Source: Bauldia sp. (lineage in GTDB: Bacteria > Pseudomonadota > Alphaproteobacteria > Rhizobiales > Kaistiaceae). From it: a DNA stretch of 64,000 nt. The stretch lies in assembly GCA_037200845.1 (NCBI GenBank), contig JBBCGQ010000001.1, positions 1,426,001 to 1,490,000 of the forward strand, in the 5' to 3' direction. Numbering within the stretch: the first letter of the stretch is position 1; the number at the start of each line of letters is the position of its first letter. The notes beneath the pieces are model-generated. The model had not been told where the DNA came from. It made no database searches and saw nothing but the letters and a program-made list of their open reading frames with translations. Shown here piece by piece: positions 54,621 through 62,742 of the stretch. Both the position numbers and the translations under genes were made by a program.

Positions 54621-55403
54621 CTAGCCGCCGTAAGCATCGAACTTGAAGTACTTGTCGTTGATTTCCTTGTACTTGCCGTTGGCGCGGATCGCGGCGAGGC
54701 CCTTGTTGAACAGGTCCTTGAGGTCCGTGTCTTCCTTGCGGATGCCGATGCCGGCGCCGGCACCGTGAATGGCGGGGTCGGGCTTGATGGTGCCGAGCAG
54801 CTTGCAGCAATCGCCGTCCGGCGATGCCAGCCAGTCCGACAGCACGATGATGTCGTCCATGGCCGAGTCGATGCGGCCCGCCGCGAGGTCGAGCTTATAG
54901 TCGTCGGAGGTCTTGTAATATTTGACCTCGGCGCCGGTGTAGACCTTCTCGGCGTAGGCGGCGTGGGTGGTCGACGACTGCACGCCGATCGTCTTGCCGG
55001 CGAAGGCGGCCGGATCGACGCTCGCGATGGTGCTGTCCTTCGGCACGGCGATCGCCGGCGGCGTGTTGTAGACCTTGTCGGTGAAGTCGATGGACTGCAG
55101 CCGCTCCGGCGTGATCGACATCGACGAGAGGATCGCGTCGATCTTGTTCGAGGTCAGCGCCGGGATGATGCCGTCCCAGTCCTGGTTCTGGAACTCGCAC
55201 TTCAGCTTCAGCTCGTCGCAGACCGCGTTGCCGATTTCGATGTCGAAGCCGACGATCTTGCCGGCCGCATCCTGCGATTCAAAAGGCGGGTAGGTCGCAT
55301 CGGTGCCGATGCGGATTGTCTCTTTGGTCCAGTCCTTCGCCGTGGCGAGGCCGGTCGCCGCGAGGAGGGCGGCGGCGGCAATCAACAGACGGGGCAAGCG
55401 CAT
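54621..55403 (-). CDS. Periplasmic polar amino-acid binding protein
   Basis: A 260-residue precursor. The start at 55403 gives a normal signal peptide (MRLPRLLIAAAALLAATGLATA, cleaved before KDW). The mature protein has the HisJ/LAO/OccT opening (IRIGTDATYPPFE), GFDIEIGNAVCDELKLKCEF, WDGIIPALTSNKIDAILSSM and TIGVQSSTTHAAY. These position the ligand's carboxylate and amino groups. The cysteine pair near CDELKLKC and the SPDGDCCKLL segment may form disulphides. It is first in the importer operon. A leader of about 140 bp holds TATAAT on this strand (55491-55496). Confidence 0.9.
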   Translation of the reverse strand: MRLPRLLIAAAALLAATGLATAKDWTKETIRIGTDATYPPFESQDAAGKIVGFDIEIGNAVCDELKLKCEFQNQDWDGIIPALTSNKIDAILSSMSITPERLQSIDFTDKVYNTPPAIAVPKDSTIASVDPAAFAGKTIGVQSSTTHAAYAEKVYTGAEVKYYKTSDDYKLDLAAGRIDSAMDDIIVLSDWLASPDGDCCKLLGTIKPDPAIHGAGAGIGIRKEDTDLKDLFNKGLAAIRANGKYKEINDKYFKFDAYGG

Positions 55404-55595
55404 AGCGGTGCTCTTCTCCAAACGATGAGCGGCAACCTTGCGGGGTTCCGCAGGGTTTCGGCCGATATATCAATCGGATGCCGGCATTTTATTATAATTC
55501 CACCAAGCGGGCCGGCGGGCAATGGTGACGAATCGCACCGTTGCGTGAGGGTGAACGGGGCCGGGAAGGGCCAGTCCGGCTTCGGCGTTTGCGGA
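55404..55595. other. Leader and promoter region of the importer operon
   Basis: No gene is seen between the binding-protein start and the repeat at 55596. On the minus strand there is a perfect TATAAT at 55496-55491 without a good -35, and GATATATCAATC with GCCGATATAT nearby (about 55461-55476) is AT-rich against the GC-rich surroundings. The importer operon's promoter probably lies here. Confidence 0.35.
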
Positions 55596-55742
55596 GAGAC
55601 ACCCCCTCCCCAAAACCGCGAAGGGCGGTTTTGGCCCTCCCGCAAGGGGAGGGCTCGGCTTGCTGCCCGACCCGGACTCCACTTGAACCCTCCCCTTGCG
55701 GGAGGGTCAAAACGCCGTAGGCGTTTTGGGGAGGGGTGTCTC
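55596..55742. repeat. 147-bp inverted-repeat element (MITE-like), CTCCC/AAACCG type (copy 3)
   Basis: The left arm begins GAGACACCCCCTCCCCAAAA and the right arm ends TTTTGGGGAGGGGTGTCTC, so the termini are inverted repeats of about 20 bp. A second, internal pair is a perfect 19-bp inverted repeat: CCCTCCCGCAAGGGGAGGG against CCCTCCCCTTGCGGGAGGG. A spacer of about 38 bp separates the arms. No coding capacity. The CTCCC and AAACCG modules recur at 2694-2810 and 18778-18893. This copy is the most complete and best defines the element. Confidence 0.8.
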
Positions 55743-55790
55743 ATCCCCGCTGCGCGGCCGGATCGCGGGCTTTCGCCCGAGCGACGGCGG

Positions 55791-56291
55791 TCAGTTCAAC
55801 GCATAGATCGCCGCATTGAGCACCGTGGCGAAGGCGACCCACAGCAGGTACGGCAATAGCAGCAGCGCACCCGTCCGCGAGATCGGCCAGAACGCGGCCA
55901 CGGTCCACAGGATCGCGACGGCAAGCAGCGCGATGACCACCAGCCCTGCCAGCGGGCTGTGCGCCGCGAAGAACGCGAACGACCACGCGACGTTCAGCGC
56001 AAACTGCAGAAAGTACGGCGTGAGCGCCCGCGTCCCCGTCCGCGCCGGCGCCCGCCACGCCAGCCAGCCCGAAACCGCGATGAGGACATAGAGCGCGGTC
56101 CACACCAGCGGGAAAACCACGTTCGGCGGGTTGAACCACGGCTTCGCCAGCGCGGCGTACCAGGTCGGGATATTGGGCGTGGTGGCGAGCGAGCCGAGCC
56201 CGCCGGCGAGCGCGGCGAGCACCAGGAAGGCGCCGAGCGCCGCCCAATCCTGGCGGCGCGAGCGCGGATGATAGGTTGCCGTATTGGCCAT
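55791..56291 (-). CDS. tspO: TspO/MBR-family tryptophan-rich sensory protein
   Basis: A 166-residue protein with five membrane helices and the aromatic signatures of the family: TWYAALAKPWFNPPNVVFPLVWTALYVLI (helices 1-2 region), FALNVAWSFAFFAAHSP and LLLPYLLWVAFATVLNAAIYALN. TspO proteins bind porphyrins and in photosynthetic alphaproteobacteria tune tetrapyrrole genes in response to oxygen. No photosynthesis or haem-synthesis gene is nearby. It is divergent from mrp across 75 bp and faces the repeat element at its 3' end. Confidence 0.93.
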   Translation of the reverse strand: MANTATYHPRSRRQDWAALGAFLVLAALAGGLGSLATTPNIPTWYAALAKPWFNPPNVVFPLVWTALYVLIAVSGWLAWRAPARTGTRALTPYFLQFALNVAWSFAFFAAHSPLAGLVVIALLAVAILWTVAAFWPISRTGALLLLPYLLWVAFATVLNAAIYALN

Positions 56292-56366
56292 ATTGCTGAT
56301 CGCGGGTTGACCGCGCGCCGCGCGCGGCTAGGTTCCGCCCGAGATTCTCCTCGAGGCTCCATATAG

Positions 56367-57530
56367 ATGGCCGACATCGACAGGGAAGCCGTTCTGGCGC
56401 GGCTAAGTGGCATCCGCGGGCCGGACGACGACCGCGACATCGTCCGCCGCGGCATGGTGTCCGACATCGTCATCGCCAACGGCCGCGTCATGTTTTCGGT
56501 GACCGTCCCGGCCGAGCGCGCCGCCGCCTTCGAGCCCATGCGCGAAGCCGCCGAGACCGCCGTGAAGGCGATGCCCGGCGTCACCGGCGCCATGGTCGTG
56601 CTCACCGCCGAGAAGAAGGGCGGCGCCGGCGCTCCGGCTCCCCGCCCGGCCGCGCCGCCGCGGCCAGCGCCGCCGCAGCAGCCGGCGCACAGTCCCGCGC
56701 CGCAGCGTCAGGCGCGCCAGCCGGCAAAGGCCGAGGTGCCCGGCGTCGGCGCGATCATCGCGGTGGCGAGCGGCAAAGGTGGCGTCGGCAAATCTACGAC
56801 CGCCGTCAATCTCGCGCTGGCGATGAAGGCGAACGGTCTGCGCGTCGGCATTCTCGACGCCGACATCTACGGCCCCTCGATGCCGCGCCTGCTCCATCTC
56901 ACCGGCCGGCCGGAGGCGATCGGCGGCCGCACGCTGAAGCCGATGGAGGCGTACGGCATCCCGGTCATGTCGATGGGCTTCCTCGTCGAGGAGGACACGC
57001 CGATGATCTGGCGCGGGCCGATGGTCGTCTCGGCGCTGACCCAGATGCTGCGCGAAGTCGCGTGGGGGGATCTCGACGTGCTCGTCGTCGACATGCCGCC
57101 CGGCACCGGCGACGCGCAGTTGACCATGGCGCAGCAGGTGCCCTTAGCCGGCGTGGTGATTGTTTCGACGCCGCAGGATCTGGCGCTGATCGATGCGCGC
57201 AAGGGCCTGGCGATGTTCCGCCGCGTCGACGTGCCGGTGCTCGGCATCGTGGAGAACATGAGCTATTTCATCGCGCCCGATACCGGCAAACGCTACGACA
57301 TCTTCGGCCACGGCGGCGCGAAGGCCGAGGCGGCGCGGCTGGAGGTTCCCTTCCTCGGCGAGGTGCCGCTGGTGATGGCGATCCGCGAGACGTCGGATGC
57401 CGGCACGCCGATCGTGGTGTCGGAACCGGACGGGCCGCACGCCAAGGTCTATCGCGAGATCGCGGCGAAGGCGTGGGAAGGTGTAAAGGCGAGCACGCGG
57501 CGGGCGGCGCCGCGGATCGTGGTGGAGTAG
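56367..57530 (+). CDS. mrp: Mrp/ApbC-family Fe-S cluster carrier P-loop ATPase
   Basis: A 387-residue protein. An N-terminal MIP18/DUF59 domain (1-85) joins, through a Pro/Ala/Gln linker (about 90-127), to an NTPase with the deviant Walker A GKGGVGKST (136-144), VDMPPGTGDAQLT (Walker B/switch) and PQDLALIDARKG. Such proteins carry Fe-S clusters to apoproteins. The usual C-terminal CxxC (in SYFxCPHC) is replaced here: NMSYFIAPDTGKRYDIFGHG has no cysteines, as I recall for many rhizobial homologs, so the cluster would need other ligands. The carbonic anhydrase gene follows six bases later. Confidence 0.92.
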   Translation: MADIDREAVLARLSGIRGPDDDRDIVRRGMVSDIVIANGRVMFSVTVPAERAAAFEPMREAAETAVKAMPGVTGAMVVLTAEKKGGAGAPAPRPAAPPRPAPPQQPAHSPAPQRQARQPAKAEVPGVGAIIAVASGKGGVGKSTTAVNLALAMKANGLRVGILDADIYGPSMPRLLHLTGRPEAIGGRTLKPMEAYGIPVMSMGFLVEEDTPMIWRGPMVVSALTQMLREVAWGDLDVLVVDMPPGTGDAQLTMAQQVPLAGVVIVSTPQDLALIDARKGLAMFRRVDVPVLGIVENMSYFIAPDTGKRYDIFGHGGAKAEAARLEVPFLGEVPLVMAIRETSDAGTPIVVSEPDGPHAKVYREIAAKAWEGVKASTRRAAPRIVVE

Positions 57531-57536
57531 ACGGCG

Positions 57537-58136
57537 ATGCTCGATAACCTGAAAGCGAAGAACCGGGCGTGGGCGGCGCGCAAGATCTCCACCGACGCGG
57601 ATTTCTTCAAGCGCCTCGAGCGCCAGCAGGCGCCGGAGTATCTCTGGATCGGCTGCTCGGACAGCCGTGTGCCGGCTAACGAAATCGTCGACCTTGACCC
57701 GGGCGAGCTGTTCGTCCACCGCAACGTCGCCAACCTCGCGCCGCCGCAGGACGCGAATTATCTCTCCGTCCTCCAGTTCGCCGTCGACGTCATCAAGGTC
57801 AAGCACATCATGGTCGTCGGCCACTACGGCTGTGGCGGTGTTGCTGCCGCGGTTGACGGCAAGCGTCGCGGCCTGGTCGATCACTGGCTGCACCCGATCC
57901 GCGAATGCGCCCACGACCACAAGGCCGAGCTCGACGCCATCCCCGAGATGCGCGTGCGCCTCGACCGGCTGTGCGAGCTGAACGTGAAGCGGCAGGTGCA
58001 AAACGTCGCGTCGGACGTGTTCGTGCAGGACGCATGGGCGCGCGGGCAGGAGCTCCACGTCCACGGCTGGGTCTATTCGCTGGCGACCGGCCTGATCAAC
58101 GATCTCGACGTGACGGTGAACGGGCCGGAGGCCTAG
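57537..58136 (+). CDS. Beta-class carbonic anhydrase
   Basis: A 199-residue zinc enzyme interconverting CO2 and bicarbonate. Zinc ligands are C40 (in GCSDSRVPANEI, with the D42/R44 dyad), H96 and C99 (in VGHYGCGGV). It is cytosolic. It starts six bases after mrp and may be cotranscribed. It ends overlapping the convergent dioxygenase gene by 4 bp. The length fits the CanA/can type. Confidence 0.95.
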   Translation: MLDNLKAKNRAWAARKISTDADFFKRLERQQAPEYLWIGCSDSRVPANEIVDLDPGELFVHRNVANLAPPQDANYLSVLQFAVDVIKVKHIMVVGHYGCGGVAAAVDGKRRGLVDHWLHPIRECAHDHKAELDAIPEMRVRLDRLCELNVKRQVQNVASDVFVQDAWARGQELHVHGWVYSLATGLINDLDVTVNGPEA

Positions 58137-58795
58137 TCCTCCGCCCACATGCGCAGCAAATTCGCGCTGGTCTTCGACAGCAGGTCGAACTCCGCCGTCT
58201 TGCCCTGCTTCTGGAACAGCGACTGCCGCGCCGTGTCGAGATCGAACAGCAGTTCGCGCCGCGACTGGTCGCGGATGAAGCTGCGGGCCCAGCCGACTGC
58301 GGCGAGGCGTGCGCCGCGCGTCACCTCGGCGACGTGGTGCAGCGTCGTCGAAGGATAGGCGACCAGCGATCCTGCCGGCAGCTTCACGTCCTCCTCGCCG
58401 GCCGACGTCTCGATGACCAGCGCGCCGCCGTCGTAGGTGTCGGGATCGGAGAGGAACAGCGTGAACGACACGTCGCTGCGGATGCCGTTCATCAGCGCGT
58501 CGTCCACATGACTGCCGTAGGCCATGCCCGGCTCGTAGCGCGACAGGACGAGCGGCGACAGCGACTTCGGCCGCGTCACCAGGCGGAAGAGGGGATGGTT
58601 GCCGATCTTCGCCGACAGCGTCTCGCGCAGCGACTGGACGATGACGTCGGCCGAGGCGGCCTGCAGGTTGTTCTTGACCAGCTTGGCGTGCCAGCCGGCG
58701 GTGGCGCGGCCATCGACGAAGGCGACCTTGCCGAGGGTCTCGCGCGCCGCGGTTGTCTCAGTAGCGTCAAGGACGTCGGCGATAACCGTGATCAT
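58133..58795 (-). CDS. PiuC/YbiX-type Fe(II)/2-oxoglutarate dioxygenase
   Basis: A 220-residue PKHD-type hydroxylase. The iron ligands are H96 and D98 (SHVDDALMNG) and a histidine at 153-154 (STTLHHVAEVTRGARLAAV), with the arginine of GARLAAVGW as the 2-oxoglutarate anchor. PiuC-like proteins typically accompany siderophore receptors or iron uptake genes. Here the gene is divergent from the imelysin gene, and the shared gap contains an Irr/ICE-like box, so both are probably iron-regulated. The hydroxylated substrate is unknown. Confidence 0.9.
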   Translation of the reverse strand: MITVIADVLDATETTAARETLGKVAFVDGRATAGWHAKLVKNNLQAASADVIVQSLRETLSAKIGNHPLFRLVTRPKSLSPLVLSRYEPGMAYGSHVDDALMNGIRSDVSFTLFLSDPDTYDGGALVIETSAGEEDVKLPAGSLVAYPSTTLHHVAEVTRGARLAAVGWARSFIRDQSRRELLFDLDTARQSLFQKQGKTAEFDLLSKTSANLLRMWAED

Positions 58796-58835
58796 CCCGT
58801 TCCGATCTTCGAGTTATTCCAGTGCCAGACTGCAG

Positions 58836-58852
58836 TTTGGAACTGTTCCATA
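58836..58852. promoter_or_regulatory. Irr/ICE-like iron-control box between piuC-like and imelysin genes
   Basis: TTTGGAA-CTG-TTCCATA is a 7-3-7 dyad close to the rhizobial iron control element (TTTAGAA-N3-TTCTAAA) bound by Irr. The core TGGAACTGTTCCA is a perfect 13-bp palindrome. A second partial dyad, CCAGACTGCAGTTTGG (58826-58841), overlaps its left side. TATATA follows at about 58862 for the rightward promoter. The 180-bp gap serves two genes of iron-related families. Confidence 0.55.
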
Positions 58853-58975
58853 TGTAATTGATATATATAGCGAATTTGTCCTCGACGGTCTAGACAATCG
58901 CGGCCCGGTCTGCAATGCCTCCCAACCATCGTTGGAAGCATACCGCGATCGGGGATCGCGCTGCAGGAGGGTGAT

Positions 58976-60277
58976 ATGACGACACGACGCAAGACTTGGA
59001 TCGGGGTTGGCCTGTTTGCCATCGCGGGCACCGCGCTGCCGGTAGCCGCCACGCTGGCATCCTCGTCGCCCGACGTTGCGACCGCCCGGCACAGTGCCGG
59101 TCCGCTGGCGCTCGATCCGACGCTGATGCTCGCCGCCGGCGGCGAGGAAGGCGGCGAGGGCGGCGGCGCCCCGGTAGAAAGCTACCTGCTGCCGAACAGC
59201 GACCCCGCCCAGTACACCTACGATGCGACGTCCGAGATCGCCGCCTACGCGGCCGGCGTCCACGCCAGCTACGCTGCCGCGAGCGACGGCGCCAAGACGC
59301 TCGCCACCGCGATCGCCGCGCTGCTCGACAAGCCGACCGTCGAAACATTGGCGGCGGCGCGCAAGGCGTGGACCGCGGCGCGGCCGTCGTATCTGGTCAC
59401 CGAGGTCTACCGCTTCTACGACGGCCCGATCGAGGCGCGCGAGGGCGAGATCAACTCGTGGCCGATGAACGAAGCCTTCATCGACTACGTCGTCGGCAAT
59501 CCCGACGCCGGCATCATCAACGACCCGAAGTCCGAGATTTCGCTGGTCAAGCTGATCCTCAACAACCAGGCGAGCGACGAGTCCGACGTGACGCTCGGCT
59601 GGCACGCCATCGAGTTCCTGCTCTGGGGCCAGGACCTCAGCGCCACCGGCCCCGGTGACCGCCCGGTCAGCGATTTCATCCCCGGCCAGGGCAACAACGA
59701 TCGCCGCCGCACCTACCTCAAGGTCGTCACCGACCGTCTCGTCGCCGATATCGCCCAGGTCACCGAGGCGTGGGCGCCGGACGCCACCAACTACGCCACG
59801 ACGTTCCTGGCATTGCCGCCGCGCGAGGCGATCGGGCGCATCCTGAACGGCCTCGCCATTCTTTCGGGTTCGGAACTGATGTCCGAGCGCATGGCGGTCG
59901 GTCTCGATTCCGGCGATCAGGAGGACGAGCACTCCTGCTTCTCCGACACGACCCACCAGGATTTCGTCTACGACGTGAAGGGTGTCGAGAACGTGTGGAC
60001 CGGCAAGTATCCGGGCTACACCGGCCCGGGCGTGCGCGACCTCGTGGCCAAGGTTGACGCCGGCCTCGCCACAGAGATCGACGGCCTGCTCGCCGACACC
60101 ACCGCCAAGATCGCCAAGCTCGGCGACCCGTGGGACCAGGTGTTGGCCGCTGCGCCGGACACGCAGGCGCGTAAGGACGCCGAAGCCGCGGTCGCCTCGC
60201 TGGGCGTGCTCGCCGACAGCTTCAAGCGCGCCGGCGAGAAGCTCGGCGTGCTGGTGCAGATCCCCACCGGGGGCTAG
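58976..60277 (+). CDS. Imelysin-family (EfeO/ICMP-like) iron-regulated periplasmic protein
   Basis: A 433-residue precursor with an N-terminal signal (hydrophobic about 8-28, cut near LASSSPD). The imelysin fold is marked by GWHAIEFLLWGQDLS with H210 and E213 of the GxHxxE motif. Other conserved features are RPSYLVTEVYRFYDGPIEA, INSWPMNEAFIDYV and ERMAVGLDSGDQEDEHSCFSD. Imelysins are periplasmic or outer-membrane proteins tied to iron uptake; the metal or substrate bound is unsettled. The gene is 12 bp before a di-heme cytochrome, a common pairing. The cysteine in EHSCFSD is typical of this subgroup. Confidence 0.9.
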   Translation: MTTRRKTWIGVGLFAIAGTALPVAATLASSSPDVATARHSAGPLALDPTLMLAAGGEEGGEGGGAPVESYLLPNSDPAQYTYDATSEIAAYAAGVHASYAAASDGAKTLATAIAALLDKPTVETLAAARKAWTAARPSYLVTEVYRFYDGPIEAREGEINSWPMNEAFIDYVVGNPDAGIINDPKSEISLVKLILNNQASDESDVTLGWHAIEFLLWGQDLSATGPGDRPVSDFIPGQGNNDRRRTYLKVVTDRLVADIAQVTEAWAPDATNYATTFLALPPREAIGRILNGLAILSGSELMSERMAVGLDSGDQEDEHSCFSDTTHQDFVYDVKGVENVWTGKYPGYTGPGVRDLVAKVDAGLATEIDGLLADTTAKIAKLGDPWDQVLAAAPDTQARKDAEAAVASLGVLADSFKRAGEKLGVLVQIPTGG

Positions 60278-60289
60278 AACGGGAGCTCC

Positions 60290-61690
60290 ATGCTCCGTGC
60301 GCTTTTCGTCGTCGTCGCCGCGATCCTCGCCGGTGCGTCCGCCCTTGTCCTGACCTCGGGCGGCGCGCTGACGGGCGCGGCCGACGTGCGCGCCGAGCTG
60401 ATGGTGACACCGGTGACGCCCGATCTCGGCGGCGGCACCACCCGCGTCGTCGAGGGCAGCCAGGCCTTCACCTTCGTCGCGCCGAACTCGCCGGCCGAGC
60501 GCCAGCGCGTCTTCTCGTTCGGCAACCGCGTCTTCAACACCAAGTGGGCGGAGTATCCGGCCTCCGTCCAATCCTTCGACGGCCTCGGCCCCACCTTCAA
60601 CCGCAACTCCTGCTCCGGCTGCCACACCTTTGACGGCCGCGGCCGGCCGCCGGAAAACGTCGGCGACCCGATGGACACGATGCTGGTCCGCCTGTCCGGC
60701 GCCGACGGCAAGCCCGATCCGCGCTACGGCGACCAGCTCAACGACCACGCCAACCTCCACGTCACGCCGGAGGGCAGGGCGATCATCGACTACACCGAGG
60801 TGCACGGCACCTATGGCGACGGCACGCCCTACACGCTGGCCGAGCCGCATCTGCGCTTCGCCGACCTCGCCTATGGCTCGCTCGACGGCGACCTGTTCTC
60901 CGCCCGCGTCGCGCCGCAGGTGATCGGCCTCGGTCTGCTTGAGGCGGTGCCGCAGGCGACGCTTGAGGCGCTCGCCGATCCCGACGACAGGGACGGCGAC
61001 GGCATCTCCGGCCGGGTCAACCACCTCACCGACCACGACGGCAACCCGGCCGCCGGCCGCTTCGGCTGGAAGGCGAACGAGCCGTCGCTCCGCGAGCAGG
61101 CGGCGGGCGCCGCGCTGGGCGACATCGGCCTGACGACGTCGCTCGATCCGCGCGCCAACTGCCCGCCGGTGCAGACGACCTGCAGCGACGCGCCGGCGCA
61201 GGCCGATCCCGAACTCTCCGACTCGTTCCTCGACCGGATGGTGACCTACCTGCAGACGCTCGCCGTGCCGCGCGCCCGGCCGGTGGACGACGCCACGTTC
61301 CAGCAAGGCCTGCGCACCTTCACCGCGATGGGCTGCGCCGCCTGCCACATGCCGACGATGCAGACCGCGGCGGCGCCGCTGCCGGAGCTCGCCAACCAGA
61401 CCTTCCACCCGTTCACCGATCTGCTGCTGCACGACATGGGCGAGGGCCTCGCCGACCATCGCCCCGACCACGAGGCGACCGGCACCGAATGGCGCACGCC
61501 GCCGCTCTGGGGCCTCGGCCTTGTGCCGGTGACCAACGGCCACGACCGCCTGCTGCACGACGGCCGCGCCCGCGGCTTCGCCGAGGCGATCCTCTGGCAC
61601 GGCGGCGAGGCGGCGAAGGCACGCGAAGCCTTCCGCACGGCGCCGGCGGCGGATCGCGATGCGCTGGTGGCGTTCCTGAAGTCGCTGTAG
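60290..61690 (+). CDS. Di-heme oxidoreductase (DHOR, DUF1111 thiol oxidoreductase)
   Basis: A 466-residue exported cytochrome with an N-terminal signal/anchor (MLRALFVVVAAILAGASALV). Two c-type haem sites are visible: C108-x-x-C111-H112 (SCSGCHTFDGRGRPPEN) and C349-x-x-C352-H353 (GCAACHMPTM). It has the peroxidase-like DHOR features EPHLRFADLAYG and FGWKANEPSLREQ. It needs the Ccm system, whose genes are at 7818-12014. It follows the imelysin gene by 12 bp; in many alphaproteobacteria an additional imelysin lipoprotein and a DUF1513 protein follow, but here the operon ends. A role in iron oxidation state is suggested in the literature context of such clusters, not shown here. Confidence 0.92.
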   Translation: MLRALFVVVAAILAGASALVLTSGGALTGAADVRAELMVTPVTPDLGGGTTRVVEGSQAFTFVAPNSPAERQRVFSFGNRVFNTKWAEYPASVQSFDGLGPTFNRNSCSGCHTFDGRGRPPENVGDPMDTMLVRLSGADGKPDPRYGDQLNDHANLHVTPEGRAIIDYTEVHGTYGDGTPYTLAEPHLRFADLAYGSLDGDLFSARVAPQVIGLGLLEAVPQATLEALADPDDRDGDGISGRVNHLTDHDGNPAAGRFGWKANEPSLREQAAGAALGDIGLTTSLDPRANCPPVQTTCSDAPAQADPELSDSFLDRMVTYLQTLAVPRARPVDDATFQQGLRTFTAMGCAACHMPTMQTAAAPLPELANQTFHPFTDLLLHDMGEGLADHRPDHEATGTEWRTPPLWGLGLVPVTNGHDRLLHDGRARGFAEAILWHGGEAAKAREAFRTAPAADRDALVAFLKSL

Positions 61691-61699
61691 CGAAGCCCC

Positions 61700-62608
61700 C
61701 TACAATCCTTCCCCCGCCGCCGCTTCCTCGAGCAGCCGCGCCCGGTTGCGCTCGCGCTGGAACGTATAGATCCCGGACGCCGCGATGATCGCCATGCCGG
61801 CGTAGACCGGCCAGTCGGGAATGTCGCCGAAGACGAAGAAGCCGAGGATGATCGCCCAGATAATGGCGAGGTAGCGGAACGGCGCCACCACCGAGATATC
61901 GCCGTGGCGCATGAAGGCGACCGACAGCAGGTAGCCGCCGATGAGGAACACGACCGACGCGCAGAGATAGCCGAACGCCCAGAGCGGCGGCATCACCCAG
62001 GCTTCGCCGATGGCGACCGCGTAGACCGGACCGCAGAGCCCGACCGACGCGCCGGTGACCCAGGCGACCAGCAGCGCGGGCAGGCCGCGCGGCATCACGC
62101 GGCCGCTGACGTCGCGGAGTGCGATCAGCAGCGCCGAGGCGACCGCCAGCAGGCTGTACACGTTGAAGCCTTCCACTCCGGGCCGCACGACGATCAGCAC
62201 GCCGAGGAAGCCGACCGCGATCGCCGCCCAGCGCCGCGCCCCGACCATCTCGCCGAGGAACAGGGCGCCGGCGGCGGTGATCGCCAGCGGCACGATCTGC
62301 AGGATCGTGTTGAGGTTGGCGATCGGCATGTGCATCAGCGCCGCAAGGTAGGTGAACGCCGACGCCGCCTCGCCGACCGTGCGCCAGAACAGCGCCCGGC
62401 TGCGGATCATCGGCAATTGGCGCCAGACGCCGGTTGCGGCGACCATCGGCGCCAGCGCGATGGTGACGACGAGGCCGCGGATGGCGATGAATTCCCCGAG
62501 CGGTATCGCGCTGCCGATCAGCTTGATCAGCGTGTCGCTGAGCAGGAACGCGAGGTTGCACGCCGTGAGATACGCGATGCCGCGAAGGTTTTCGCTGAAG
62601 GTTGTCAT
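61700..62608 (-). CDS. DMT-superfamily (EamA) transporter
   Basis: A 302-residue protein with ten membrane helices in two EamA repeats (about 8-135 and 148-280). The start at 62608 (MTTFSENLRGIAYLTACNLA) places the first helix normally; a GTG at 62644 would add 12 residues. Signatures include the helix 1-2 loop SAIPLGEFIAIRGL and, in the second half, APFRYLAIIWAIILGFFVFGD. Such proteins export or exchange amino acids or other metabolites; the substrate is unknown. It is convergent with the cytochrome gene. Confidence 0.9.
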   Translation of the reverse strand: MTTFSENLRGIAYLTACNLAFLLSDTLIKLIGSAIPLGEFIAIRGLVVTIALAPMVAATGVWRQLPMIRSRALFWRTVGEAASAFTYLAALMHMPIANLNTILQIVPLAITAAGALFLGEMVGARRWAAIAVGFLGVLIVVRPGVEGFNVYSLLAVASALLIALRDVSGRVMPRGLPALLVAWVTGASVGLCGPVYAVAIGEAWVMPPLWAFGYLCASVVFLIGGYLLSVAFMRHGDISVVAPFRYLAIIWAIILGFFVFGDIPDWPVYAGMAIIAASGIYTFQRERNRARLLEEAAAGEGL

Positions 62609-62742
62609 GCTGGAGGGAGTCGCCGAAGTCACGAGGTGGGGCACGACCTATGCCACCGATCGCGACGCCGATCACGTCATAGCTTCTGGTAGGACCTTCC
62701 GGCAGCGTTCGCCCATTTTGGCACGCCCGGTCGCCGGCGTCG

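Noticed and set aside
58814-61600. 928-residue minus-strand frame opposite imelysin and the di-heme cytochrome
   Set aside because: Antisense shadow; the plus strand has both CXXCH sites and the GxHxxE motif.
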